DNA of 64,000 nucleotides from an uncultured Formosa sp. (GTDB lineage Bacteria > Bacteroidota > Bacteroidia > Flavobacteriales > Flavobacteriaceae), in the NCBI GenBank assembly GCA_902516685.1, contig CABXZJ010000003.1, forward strand, positions 1 to 64,000. Direction: 5' to 3'. The position numbers and the translations under genes were made by a program. Within the stretch, counting starts at the first letter, position 1, and every line of letters begins with the position of its first letter. Positions 33,757 to 42,767 of this stretch are shown one piece after another. Below the pieces are notes generated by a model. That model saw only the letters and a program-made list of their open reading frames with translations, was not told the DNA's origin and did not search any database.

Positions 33757-36549
33757 ATGTCAACTAATTTTTTTAAACTAAAACCTAAAGATTATATCTT
33801 AATAAAGGGAGCCAAATTGCATAATCTTAAAGATATTAATGTAGCCCTACCAAGAAATAAATTAGTTGTAATAACAGGTTTGTCTGGTTCAGGAAAATCA
33901 AGTTTAGCTTTTGACACGTTATATGCTGAAGGCCAAAGGAGGTATGTAGAAAGCTTATCGAGCTATGCACGTCAATTTTTAGGTCGTTTAAGCAAACCTA
34001 AAGTTGATTATATAAAAGGAATTTCACCAGCTGTCGCAATTGAACAAAAAGTAAATTCTACCAATCCCCGATCTACTGTTGGAACTGCTACTGAAATATA
34101 TGATTATATAAAATTAATTTTTGCGCGTATAGGAGTTACCTATTCTCCAATTTCTAACTGCATTGTTAAAAAGGATACAACATCTGATGTAATTGATTAT
34201 ATCAAAACATTAAAAAGTAAACAAAAACTATTGCTTTTAGCACCAATAAAATTGGAAAAAAGTAGAACTCTCAAAGAAAAACTCAAAGCATTATTAAATC
34301 AGGGCTATTCAAGGGTGAAAATTAATGGAAATATAAATCGAATTGAAGATATTATTGAAGAAGAAATTAAGGCAAAAGCTTTTAATTTGGTTATTGACCG
34401 CATAATTATTCGTCATGATAATGATTTTTACAACCGATTAGCAGATGCAATTGAAATGGCTTTCTACGAAGGTAAGGGCGATTGCTTAATTGAAGATTTT
34501 GAAGGTTCAAAAATAAAAATATTCAGTAATAATTTCACCTTGGATGGAATGAAATTTTTAGAGCCCAATACCCATTTATTTAGTTTCAATAATCCGTATG
34601 GTGCCTGCCCAAATTGCGAGGGCTATGGAGATATTATTGGTATTGAAAAAACATTGGTGGTTCCCCAAACTAAGCTATCCGTCTATGAAAATGCGATTTA
34701 CCCTTGGAGGGGTGAAAGCATGTCATATTATAGAGATTTATTAATCAACAACGGACACAAATTCGATTTTCCAATCCATAAACCCTATTTTCAATTAAGT
34801 AAAAAACAAAAAGAACTCATATGGGAAGGGAATGAATATTTTGAAGGTTTAAATGCCTTTTTCAAGGAACTAGAATCCAAATCATATAAAGTTCAAAATC
34901 GCGTAATGCTATCTCGTTACCGTGGAAAAACAAAGTGTCACGTTTGCTATGGAAAACGACTGCGTAAAGAAGCTAATTATATCAAAATTTGTGGTCGGTC
35001 TATTAGCGACCTCGTAGAATTACCAATATCTGAGCTTAAGGCATTTTTTGAAAACATAGAGCTAACAAAAAATGAGAATAAAATTGCAAAACGTTTATTA
35101 AAAGAAATCCAAAATCGTATCGGTTACTTGTCCAACGTTGGTTTGGATTACCTAACCTTAAACCGAAAGTCTAACAGCTTATCTGGAGGTGAGAGTCAAC
35201 GTATCAACCTAGCAACTTCATTAGGTAGTAGTTTGGTTGGATCTATGTATATTTTGGATGAACCCAGTATTGGACTACACTCAAAAGATACAGAACGCCT
35301 TGTAAAAGTTCTAGAAGACCTGCGAGACCTTGGCAATACTGTTATTGTGGTAGAACACGATGAAGCTATTATGAAAGCTGCTGATTACATTATTGATATT
35401 GGCCCTGAAGCGGGAAGTTGTGGTGGAAAAGTAGTAGGCGAAGGAGACTATAAATCACTTTTGAAATTGAACACGTTAACTGCAAATTATCTAAATGGTA
35501 AACTCAAAATAGATATTCCTATGCAGCGGAGAACTTCAAAATATTCTGTAAAGATTGAAGGCGCACGTGCAAACAATCTTAAAAATATAAATGTAGAATT
35601 CCCACTCAATGTGTTTACAGTAGTCACAGGAGTTTCTGGTAGTGGGAAAAGTACATTAGTCAAAAATATATTATATCCAGCATTACAAAAAGAATTGATT
35701 GGATATGGTCAAAAGCCAGCAGAATTTTCACAAATTTCCGGTAATTACAATAATTTGAAATTCATTGAATTTGTTGATCAAAACCCAATTGGGCGTTCAT
35801 CAAGATCAAACCCAGTTACTTACATTAAAGCATATGATGATATTCGTTTATTATTTTCTAAACAAAAATTAAGTTTAAAAAAAGACTTTCAACCTAAACA
35901 CTTCTCTTTCAATGTTGACGGAGGACGTTGTCCTTCCTGCAGAGGGGAAGGTACTGTTACAATCGAAATGCAATTTATGGCAGATGTGAAATTAAAATGT
36001 GAGAGCTGCAATGGAAAACGATTTAAGGACACTATTTTGGAGGTTAAATTTAAAGAAAAAAATATCGATGATGTACTAAAGATGACTATTGACCAAGCCT
36101 TGAATTTCTTTGAAATAAACCAATGCAAAAAAATAAAAAATAAACTTCAGCCTCTTCAAGATGTTGGCCTAGGATATGTTACATTAGGGCAAAGTTCTTC
36201 CACTCTTTCAGGGGGAGAAGCACAGAGAATCAAACTGGCGTCGTTTCTAGGAAAAGGAAGCAAAAGCGAATTAGGCTTATTTATATTTGATGAACCCTCA
36301 ACAGGATTACATTTTCACGATATAAAAAAATTACTGAAGTCATTTAATGCACTTATTGATCAGGGGCATTCAATTATTGTTATTGAACACAACTTAGAAC
36401 TCATTAAATCATCAGATTATATAATTGATCTAGGCCCAGAAGGAGGAGAAAATGGGGGTTATGTCATGGCGCATGGAACACCTGAGATGATATTAGATTC
36501 AAAAACTTCTTTAACTGCAAAATATCTAAATACAGTCTTAAATAAATAA
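33757..36549 (+). CDS. uvrA: Excinuclease ABC subunit A
   Basis: 930-residue damage-recognition ATPase of nucleotide excision repair. Two ABC modules are seen: Walker A GLSGSGKSSLAFD near 41 and GVSGSGKSTLVKN near 628; signature motifs LSGGESQRINLA near 477 and LSGGEAQRIKLA near 818; Walker B ILDEPSIGLH and IFDEPSTGLH. Zinc-finger cysteines are in CPNCEGYGD (first) and in CPSCRGEG with CESCNGKRF (second, about 730-755). Full length. Start ATG 33757 follows an imperfect -7 box (TATCTTTA). Divergent from the sigma gene. Confidence 0.96.
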   Translation: MSTNFFKLKPKDYILIKGAKLHNLKDINVALPRNKLVVITGLSGSGKSSLAFDTLYAEGQRRYVESLSSYARQFLGRLSKPKVDYIKGISPAVAIEQKVNSTNPRSTVGTATEIYDYIKLIFARIGVTYSPISNCIVKKDTTSDVIDYIKTLKSKQKLLLLAPIKLEKSRTLKEKLKALLNQGYSRVKINGNINRIEDIIEEEIKAKAFNLVIDRIIIRHDNDFYNRLADAIEMAFYEGKGDCLIEDFEGSKIKIFSNNFTLDGMKFLEPNTHLFSFNNPYGACPNCEGYGDIIGIEKTLVVPQTKLSVYENAIYPWRGESMSYYRDLLINNGHKFDFPIHKPYFQLSKKQKELIWEGNEYFEGLNAFFKELESKSYKVQNRVMLSRYRGKTKCHVCYGKRLRKEANYIKICGRSISDLVELPISELKAFFENIELTKNENKIAKRLLKEIQNRIGYLSNVGLDYLTLNRKSNSLSGGESQRINLATSLGSSLVGSMYILDEPSIGLHSKDTERLVKVLEDLRDLGNTVIVVEHDEAIMKAADYIIDIGPEAGSCGGKVVGEGDYKSLLKLNTLTANYLNGKLKIDIPMQRRTSKYSVKIEGARANNLKNINVEFPLNVFTVVTGVSGSGKSTLVKNILYPALQKELIGYGQKPAEFSQISGNYNNLKFIEFVDQNPIGRSSRSNPVTYIKAYDDIRLLFSKQKLSLKKDFQPKHFSFNVDGGRCPSCRGEGTVTIEMQFMADVKLKCESCNGKRFKDTILEVKFKEKNIDDVLKMTIDQALNFFEINQCKKIKNKLQPLQDVGLGYVTLGQSSSTLSGGEAQRIKLASFLGKGSKSELGLFIFDEPSTGLHFHDIKKLLKSFNALIDQGHSIIVIEHNLELIKSSDYIIDLGPEGGENGGYVMAHGTPEMILDSKTSLTAKYLNTVLNK

Positions 36550-36554
36550 TGGTT

Positions 36555-37835
36555 TCAAAACTTTAAAATTTGAGACAATTGTTGAGTACAGTTTCGACGC
36601 GAATAGCGTTGAATTCCTCTTGGACTAACACAAAGATTATTATTTTTATATGCTGTAAACAGTTCTATGATTTGGCGCTTTAGGGCCTCTTTTTCATCAT
36701 ATTTAAAGTAATAACCCGTATTAGTTTCTTTTAAGATAGATGTGATATCTGAAGGTTGGGGTCCAATAGCGATAATTGGGCGTTGGGCGTTAACATACTC
36801 AAATAATTTCCCTGGAATAATATAGGTGGCTGCTTTGGTATTCCCCTCAAGAAGTAAAAGCACTTGAGATTTTCTTTGATACTTAGCAGCATCAAAATGG
36901 GATACCGTTTCAATGATGTCAAGATAGGGCTCTAACCCAAATGCATTTATTGCATTTATAGCGTCTACACTGACAGTTCCAACAAGCACCAACTTAAATT
37001 TTTCTTTAAAATCTGTTAATTCGTGAATTAGCTCAGATAAAACATCCCATAATATGGCTGGATTTCTTTGAGGTGAAAGAAACCCAATGTGAGTCAAAGT
37101 AAAATTTAGGTCTATTTTTACATTGCTAATACTAGTATCATCAAAGCCATTGGTAATAACTGTAATAGGCTGGCTCGTCTTATTTGAAAACAATAACTTT
37201 GTTTGTGCAGATGTTACAATAATATGATCGGCCTTATTCAATACCTTTTTTTCTAAAATCAAATGTTGTTTTTGGGCATATTTGGTGAGTTTTAACTGTT
37301 GGTGGTAGTTGATATCAACCCAAGGATCTCTAAAGTCGCAAAACCATTTTATAAGGTGTTTTGCCTTCAACTGCATCCCAATCAAGTGAAGACTGTGAGG
37401 AGGTCCTGTAGTAATGATCGTATCTATCTTATTATTTGAAATATAATCTGATAAAAAATTATACGATGGCTTGACCCAAGAAATTCGTGCGTCGGGAATA
37501 AAAAAATTACCCCTAATAAAAATCAAAAAACGGTCTAAAATGCTTTGTTTTGATGCCGTTGGAATAAGCCCATTGGCATAAGCTTTGGTTTTAGTTTTGA
37601 AAAATAACTTAAAAAAACGCAAGGGTTCACGAATAGGATGTTTCAAAATTGTTATGTTGTCGGATAGATCATCAGAAAGTGTTGAATCTAATGTTGGATA
37701 GCACGGGTTTTCAGGACAATAAACAATGGGTTCTATATCAAATTCAGGAAGATACTTTACAAATTTAAGCCAGCGCTGTACGCCAGGACCTCCTGCAGGT
37801 GGCCAATAATATGTAATAATTAATACCTTTTTCAT
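36555..37835 (-). CDS. GT4-family glycosyltransferase
   Basis: 426-residue GT-B glycosyltransferase. The N-terminus ITYYWPPAGGPGVQRWLKFVKYL is a typical donor-side loop of group 1 transferases; the C-terminal domain carries FEYVNAQRPIIAIGP near 360, where the Glu/Gly-rich nucleotide-sugar site lies. It probably builds a surface polysaccharide or glycan. ATG 37835 overlaps the stop of the YfhO gene by four bases (ATGA), so it is the third gene of the DUF4834-yfhO-GT4 operon. Acceptor and donor unknown. Confidence 0.87.
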   Translation of the reverse strand: MKKVLIITYYWPPAGGPGVQRWLKFVKYLPEFDIEPIVYCPENPCYPTLDSTLSDDLSDNITILKHPIREPLRFFKLFFKTKTKAYANGLIPTASKQSILDRFLIFIRGNFFIPDARISWVKPSYNFLSDYISNNKIDTIITTGPPHSLHLIGMQLKAKHLIKWFCDFRDPWVDINYHQQLKLTKYAQKQHLILEKKVLNKADHIIVTSAQTKLLFSNKTSQPITVITNGFDDTSISNVKIDLNFTLTHIGFLSPQRNPAILWDVLSELIHELTDFKEKFKLVLVGTVSVDAINAINAFGLEPYLDIIETVSHFDAAKYQRKSQVLLLLEGNTKAATYIIPGKLFEYVNAQRPIIAIGPQPSDITSILKETNTGYYFKYDEKEALKRQIIELFTAYKNNNLCVSPRGIQRYSRRNCTQQLSQILKF

Positions 37836-40243
37836 TTATTTTTTTTGGTAAAAAAAAAGATGAAAGCCCCCGAAGATAAGATCAGAAATAAAATTGAACT
37901 TATAAGTGAAATTAGGGCGCCAGATTGCACCACTTTGGGCTTAAACTCAAAAATGATGGTATGTTCACCTTTTGGGATTTTAAGCCCTCTGAGTACATAA
38001 TTTACATTATAATGCAGAACATCTTCATTGTCTATTTGAACCTGCCATCCATCTTTATAATAGTTTTCTGAAAAAACAGCAAAGCCATCATTCATATTAT
38101 TTGATTTATATGTTAATTTATTTGGAGAATAGCGAGTGAGTTGAATTCTTGCTGTGGAATCCCGTTTAAATATTTTGTATTGGTGTGAATTCACATTGAT
38201 AATAGCAGTTGACTTGGAGTTAAAATTATAAAGCGCGTTAATTTCAGCATCGGCATCAGGAACCGATTTTAGAGTTTCAACAAACCAAGCATTGCCATTA
38301 ATTTGGTCATTTTCAACATATTGTAATTGACCTTCATCATTTGAGTAAATAATATATTTTGTATTAAGCATATTGAAGACCTCTTGATTTCCTTTGTCAA
38401 TATGAAATTCTATAAGCTCATTAAACCGGCGCATTTTAGCAGCGTGGTAACCACTGATGGAATTGTGAAAATAGGATGCTTTTGTGCTGCCATCAGATGT
38501 GTCATAAACTCTAAAAACAGTAGAATCTCTTAAAATAAGCTTGTCAATTTGATTGGCTTGATAAGGTCTATCAACATTAATTGCAGACGTAAAATTACCG
38601 TTATTCACATATCGACGATCAACACCAACCAAATCAAATAGAATCATAAGGCCTAAAACAATAACTGTGACATTTTGATTAATCTTCTGTTTTAGATAAC
38701 CCCAAATCACGGCTGCCATAAATAAAATAAAAAGCAAAGATCTTAAACAATCAGCGGATAACAATTTACTGCGATCTTTTCTTAAAGCCTCAACAAAATC
38801 TTGACCGTAAAAGTTTGCATACTGGCCATCTCTAAGTCCTACAAAATCAAGTAAACTATTTTTAAAAAGGATAAAAATCAAGCAAATCCCCGATAGTGTC
38901 AAAACTGCAATTTTTAGCGCTCTAAAAGAATTTATTTTGGAAGCCTTCGGTTTAAACAATTGTGTTAATCCAAAAACCGCTAAAATAGGAATACAAAGTT
39001 CTATGATAACTTGAATGGAACTCACCGCTCTAAATTTATTGTAGAATGGAATGTGATCAATGAATACGTTTGTAAGCCACGGCAAGTTTTTACCATAAGA
39101 AAGTAAAAGTGCTAAAATCATAACCAATAGCAACCACCATTTATGAAAGCCATTGTATAATAAAAGTCCTAAAAAACACAAGAAAATTAAGGTGGCACCC
39201 AAATAAGCTGGTGCTTCTACAATAGGTTGTTCTCCCCAATACATAGGGGCTCTTTTGGCCTCGTTGAGCGCCTGAACTGATGTGGCGCCCAAATCCTTAT
39301 AAGCTTTGTAAGTATGAGAATCTTTTCCGAGTTCTTCAGAATTTCCCCCGCCCATGAGTCTTGGAATAAATAAATTCAAACTCTCAAAAATACCATAACT
39401 GTATTCGGTAATGTAATTTTTATCTAAACCTGAAGTTTTAGGTCTTTGACCTCCACCTGCCAAAACAGTCAATTCACTTTGACTGCGGGTACTCTGCTTA
39501 GCATATTCACTTGTTGCCAATAAATTTGTAGCATTCATTCCAACAGCCAAACAAGCAGCGGTAATTAAAGTTATGGAGGCTTTAATAAAGCTTGGAATTT
39601 CTTTATTTCTAAAGGATTTAGCTGCGTAAGCCATGCCTATAAATAAAATTACAAACAACAAATAATATGTTATTTGAAAGTGGTTTGCAACCAATTCGAG
39701 CGCTACAGAGATTGTTGTCAAAACAAATCCAAGTCTATAGCGTTTTTGAAATGTTATAAAAATCCCTGAAAGCACCAATGGCATATAGGCAATGGCATGC
39801 GCCTTAGCGTTGTGACCAACTCCAATAATAATGATTAAGTAAGTTGAAAAACCAAAAGCCAAAGCACCCAAAACAGCCGTTCGAAAATCGATTCTTAAAG
39901 CGAGTAAAAGGATGTAAAAACCCATCAAATACAAAAACAAATAATCTGCAGGGCGGGGTAAAAAGCGTAATGAAAGGTCTAATTTTTTAATGAAATTATA
40001 GGGATATTTTGCACCAAGTTGATAGGTTGGCATACCACCAAATGCACTGTTGGTCCAATAAGTTTCTGTTCCAGTATCATTTTTAAAATCAAGTTGCTGT
40101 TTGGCCATACCTGTATACTGAACAATATCGCTTTGATAAATTTTTTTACCTTGAACAACAGGACTAAAAAAGGCCAAAGACAGCACGATAAACCCAAAAA
40201 ATACCAATAGATGTTTAAAATAAGTTTTATACGATTGATTCAT
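37832..40243 (-). CDS. YfhO-family multi-pass membrane protein
   Basis: 803 residues with about a dozen predicted membrane helices and a C-terminal extracytoplasmic domain before a last helix (about 775-797). Start ATG 40243 (MNQSYKTYF) is preferred to TTG 40252. YfhO members resemble GT-C transferases; in Bacillus and Listeria, YfhO acts in glycosylation of lipoteichoic acid, so an envelope glycosylation role is likely though the substrate must differ here. The gene lies between DUF4834 and a GT4 glycosyltransferase, which supports that reading. Confidence 0.87.
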   Translation of the reverse strand: MNQSYKTYFKHLLVFFGFIVLSLAFFSPVVQGKKIYQSDIVQYTGMAKQQLDFKNDTGTETYWTNSAFGGMPTYQLGAKYPYNFIKKLDLSLRFLPRPADYLFLYLMGFYILLLALRIDFRTAVLGALAFGFSTYLIIIIGVGHNAKAHAIAYMPLVLSGIFITFQKRYRLGFVLTTISVALELVANHFQITYYLLFVILFIGMAYAAKSFRNKEIPSFIKASITLITAACLAVGMNATNLLATSEYAKQSTRSQSELTVLAGGGQRPKTSGLDKNYITEYSYGIFESLNLFIPRLMGGGNSEELGKDSHTYKAYKDLGATSVQALNEAKRAPMYWGEQPIVEAPAYLGATLIFLCFLGLLLYNGFHKWWLLLVMILALLLSYGKNLPWLTNVFIDHIPFYNKFRAVSSIQVIIELCIPILAVFGLTQLFKPKASKINSFRALKIAVLTLSGICLIFILFKNSLLDFVGLRDGQYANFYGQDFVEALRKDRSKLLSADCLRSLLFILFMAAVIWGYLKQKINQNVTVIVLGLMILFDLVGVDRRYVNNGNFTSAINVDRPYQANQIDKLILRDSTVFRVYDTSDGSTKASYFHNSISGYHAAKMRRFNELIEFHIDKGNQEVFNMLNTKYIIYSNDEGQLQYVENDQINGNAWFVETLKSVPDADAEINALYNFNSKSTAIINVNSHQYKIFKRDSTARIQLTRYSPNKLTYKSNNMNDGFAVFSENYYKDGWQVQIDNEDVLHYNVNYVLRGLKIPKGEHTIIFEFKPKVVQSGALISLISSILFLILSSGAFIFFFTKKNK

Positions 40244-40253
40244 TGATTTCAAA

Positions 40254-40517
40254 TTAGTCCAGTTCTTCGTAATCTACATACTCCCCAACATCTTGCTTAG
40301 GGTGTTGTTTTTTTTCAGTTTTATCTATACTTATATCCCCTTCGTGTTGAGAGTTATAATTTTGGGGTGGTTGATTGAATTTTTGTGCCATTTTTCGTGC
40401 CATAGAACGAATAATCCAAGTTGATAAAATGCGCATTACATATTTAAAAATTGAATAGGCTAACAATAAAATTAAAATTGTTTTTGCCAAGCCCACGATG
40501 AATGCTGTTTGAATCAT
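40254..40517 (-). CDS. DUF4834-family small membrane protein
   Basis: 87 residues; start ATG 40517 (MIQTAFIVGLAKTILIL), since the longer frame to 40568 would begin upstream of the -7 box. One membrane helix (about 3-24), then a basic amphipathic stretch (WIIRSMARKMAQKF) and an acidic, disordered tail ending VDYEELD. The family is restricted to Bacteroidota and has no known function. First gene of the YfhO/GT4 operon, 10 bases before YfhO. Confidence 0.75.
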   Translation of the reverse strand: MIQTAFIVGLAKTILILLLAYSIFKYVMRILSTWIIRSMARKMAQKFNQPPQNYNSQHEGDISIDKTEKKQHPKQDVGEYVDYEELD

Positions 40518-40534
40518 TGATGCGATTATTTTTT

Positions 40535-40542
40535 CAAAAATA
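40535..40542 (-). promoter_or_regulatory. -7 box of the DUF4834-yfhO-GT4 operon
   Basis: Minus strand TATTTTTG, 17 bases before ATG 40517. It supports the shorter start of the first gene. Confidence 0.5.
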
Positions 40543-40636
40543 CAATTCTTATTTAGAATGAAATACAATGCCTTTAGGAATCTTGAAATTGAAAAAATTG
40601 ATTTATTTGATTTTTAAATGTTAGTTAAAAAATATG

Positions 40637-40644
40637 TAGATTTG
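40637..40644 (+). promoter_or_regulatory. -7 box before the outer-membrane transporter gene
   Basis: TAGATTTG matches the consensus and lies 15 bases before ATG 40660, ruling out the in-frame ATG at 40618 as the start. Confidence 0.5.
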
Positions 40645-40659
40645 ATAAAAAGGAACTTA

Positions 40660-41637
40660 ATGAATACAAGACTAAAGTTAAATTCTGTAATCTGTGCCTT
40701 GCTGCTCGGACCCTTATTGTTTGCCCAGTATACCGATGTGATTAATTCAAATCGTCCTGGGGCCTCACAGTCGGCTTTTTCGGTGGGTACCAATGTTCTA
40801 CAATTTGAAATAGGGCCGTATCTAATAAATGAAAAAAGGAAGCTCTACCCTACTTATGATTCAAAAGGCTTTGGAATTAGTTTTGCAGCACATTATGGGT
40901 TTTTTAAAGAGGCATTAGAAGTCAATATTCAAGGCATCTATCAAAGTGATTCAAGAACCTATAATTTCACCGTTCCTGTTAAAAGCAGCCAATCCAACTT
41001 CAAAAACCTAAATTTAGGCGTCAAATACCTGGTTTATGATCCAAACAAAAACAAAGAAAAGACTGTTAATGTCTACAGTTATCATTCGAATCAGGGCTTC
41101 AAATGGCGAGACATTATTCCCGCTATTGCGGTATCTGCTGGGCTCAATTTTGATACCAAAAACAACCCTTACACATCAAGTGGTGTTGAAGGTTTGAATT
41201 ACAGAACAGCCCTTATCACCCAAAATAATTTTGATGGAGGTTGGGTATTTGTAACCAACCTTATGATGGACCGCATTGGTTCGAATCAACAAGATTTTCA
41301 TTACATATTGACATTGACACACTCATTCGACCCCAGGTGGGTAGTTTTTGCAGAAAAACACGGCATTAAAAGCGATTTTTACGCTGATAATTTAATGAGA
41401 TTTGGCGCAGGCTACCTTCTTAATAAAGATTTACAATTTGATTCAGCTCTAACTTTCAATTTCAAAGATACGCCGTCAATATTTGGATTGAATTTCGGAG
41501 TTTCATACAGGATAGATCGACACAAAGACCCTTTAAAAATAAATAATAAAAGCTCTGCAAAGTTTGAGAGAAAAAGGAAAAGTCGCAGCAATAAAAAATC
41601 AAAGAAAAAAAAGATTGAAAATTTTGATGAAGGTTAA
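40660..41637 (+). CDS. Outer-membrane transporter-like beta-barrel with basic tail
   Basis: 325 residues with a signal peptide (about 1-23, ending LLFAQ). The mature part starts with NSNRPGASQS and then shows alternating hydrophobic/polar strands of a porin-like barrel, as in the transporter / phenol-degradation MetA family common in Bacteroidota. Unusually, after the last barrel strand (FGVSYRID, about 286) comes a 30-residue Lys/Arg/Ser-rich tail (RKRKSRSNKKSKKKK within it) that does not fit a barrel. Substrate unknown. The GNAT-like gene follows after 3 bases. Confidence 0.75.
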   Translation: MNTRLKLNSVICALLLGPLLFAQYTDVINSNRPGASQSAFSVGTNVLQFEIGPYLINEKRKLYPTYDSKGFGISFAAHYGFFKEALEVNIQGIYQSDSRTYNFTVPVKSSQSNFKNLNLGVKYLVYDPNKNKEKTVNVYSYHSNQGFKWRDIIPAIAVSAGLNFDTKNNPYTSSGVEGLNYRTALITQNNFDGGWVFVTNLMMDRIGSNQQDFHYILTLTHSFDPRWVVFAEKHGIKSDFYADNLMRFGAGYLLNKDLQFDSALTFNFKDTPSIFGLNFGVSYRIDRHKDPLKINNKSSAKFERKRKSRSNKKSKKKKIENFDEG

Positions 41638-41640
41638 TTC

Positions 41641-42756
41641 ATGATTATTGTAAAAGAAGTAAAATCTAACACTAAAATTAAACAATTCGTAAAGTTTCCT
41701 TTTGATCTCTATAAGGGATCTAAGTATTGGGTACCTCCTATTATTAAAGAAGAAATTAGTAGTTTTAACCCATTGAAAAATCCTACCTTAAAAGATGCAG
41801 AAATAAGCTTGTTTTTAGCTTATAAAAACGATGAAATCGTTGGCCGTGTAGCAGCAATTATAAATTGGATTGAAGTTAATGATCAAAAAAACAAAAAAAT
41901 GCGCTTTGGTTGGTTTGATTTTATAGATGATGCTGAAGTCAGTAAAGCCTTGCTTGATAAAGTTTCGGAAATTGGAACTTCAAAGAACTTAGAATACATG
42001 GAAGGCCCAGTAGGATTTTCAAATCTTGACAAAGTTGGAGTACTTACATACGGTTTTGATCATATTGGTACAATGGTGTCGTGGTATAATTATGAGTACT
42101 ATAAAAATCATCTTGAGGCTTTAAGTTTTAAAGTAGAAAAAGAATATGTTGAACATAATCATGATTTCAAAGATATTAAGATAGATAACTATAATCGGTT
42201 AGAATCTGTGATTAAAAAACGCTATAATCTGAAGGCTTTAAATTTTAACAAAACAAAAGAGATGATGTGTTATGCTGACAAAATGTTCGATTTATTCAAT
42301 GAAAGCTATTCTTCACTGTCTTCATTTGTAAGAATTACAGAACCTCAAAAAAATTACATGAAGAATAAATTTCTAAATTTTATCAACCCTGAATACATTA
42401 AATTTGTGTGTAATAAAGACGAAAAACTTGTTGGCTTTGCTGTGGTAATGCCCTCTTTTGCGAAATCACTTCAAAAAATTAAAGGAAAATTATACCCTTT
42501 TGGAATATTTGAATTATTAAAAGCTCGCAAATCAAAAACTGTGAATTTTTTATTAATTGGAGTTCATCCTGAATACCAAAATAAAGGAGTACATGCCATT
42601 ATTTTTAGTGAATTCCATCGAACTTTTAATAAATTTGGGATTAGAGAATGTAGACGAACTCCGGAACTATCAGATAACTTAGCTGTTCAAAAATTATGGA
42701 CTGAGTTTAATCCTAAATTGATAAAAAAACGTTGTACCTATAGAAAAAAACTTTAA
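41641..42756 (+). CDS. GNAT-like N-acyltransferase
   Basis: 371 residues. An N-terminal GNAT-like half (about 1-130, with EIVGRVAAIINW) and a C-terminal half with the acyl-CoA loop-like stretch FLLIGVHPEYQNKGVHAIIF (about 301-320) suggest a double-GNAT fold. Flavobacterial relatives exist, sometimes labelled GTP cyclohydrolase, which I see no basis for. It could act on amino acids or peptides. It starts 3 bases after the barrel gene and converges with the minus-strand alpha-oxoamine synthase gene. Confidence 0.72.
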   Translation: MIIVKEVKSNTKIKQFVKFPFDLYKGSKYWVPPIIKEEISSFNPLKNPTLKDAEISLFLAYKNDEIVGRVAAIINWIEVNDQKNKKMRFGWFDFIDDAEVSKALLDKVSEIGTSKNLEYMEGPVGFSNLDKVGVLTYGFDHIGTMVSWYNYEYYKNHLEALSFKVEKEYVEHNHDFKDIKIDNYNRLESVIKKRYNLKALNFNKTKEMMCYADKMFDLFNESYSSLSSFVRITEPQKNYMKNKFLNFINPEYIKFVCNKDEKLVGFAVVMPSFAKSLQKIKGKLYPFGIFELLKARKSKTVNFLLIGVHPEYQNKGVHAIIFSEFHRTFNKFGIRECRRTPELSDNLAVQKLWTEFNPKLIKKRCTYRKKL

Positions 42757-42767
42757 ATGCGAACTCC

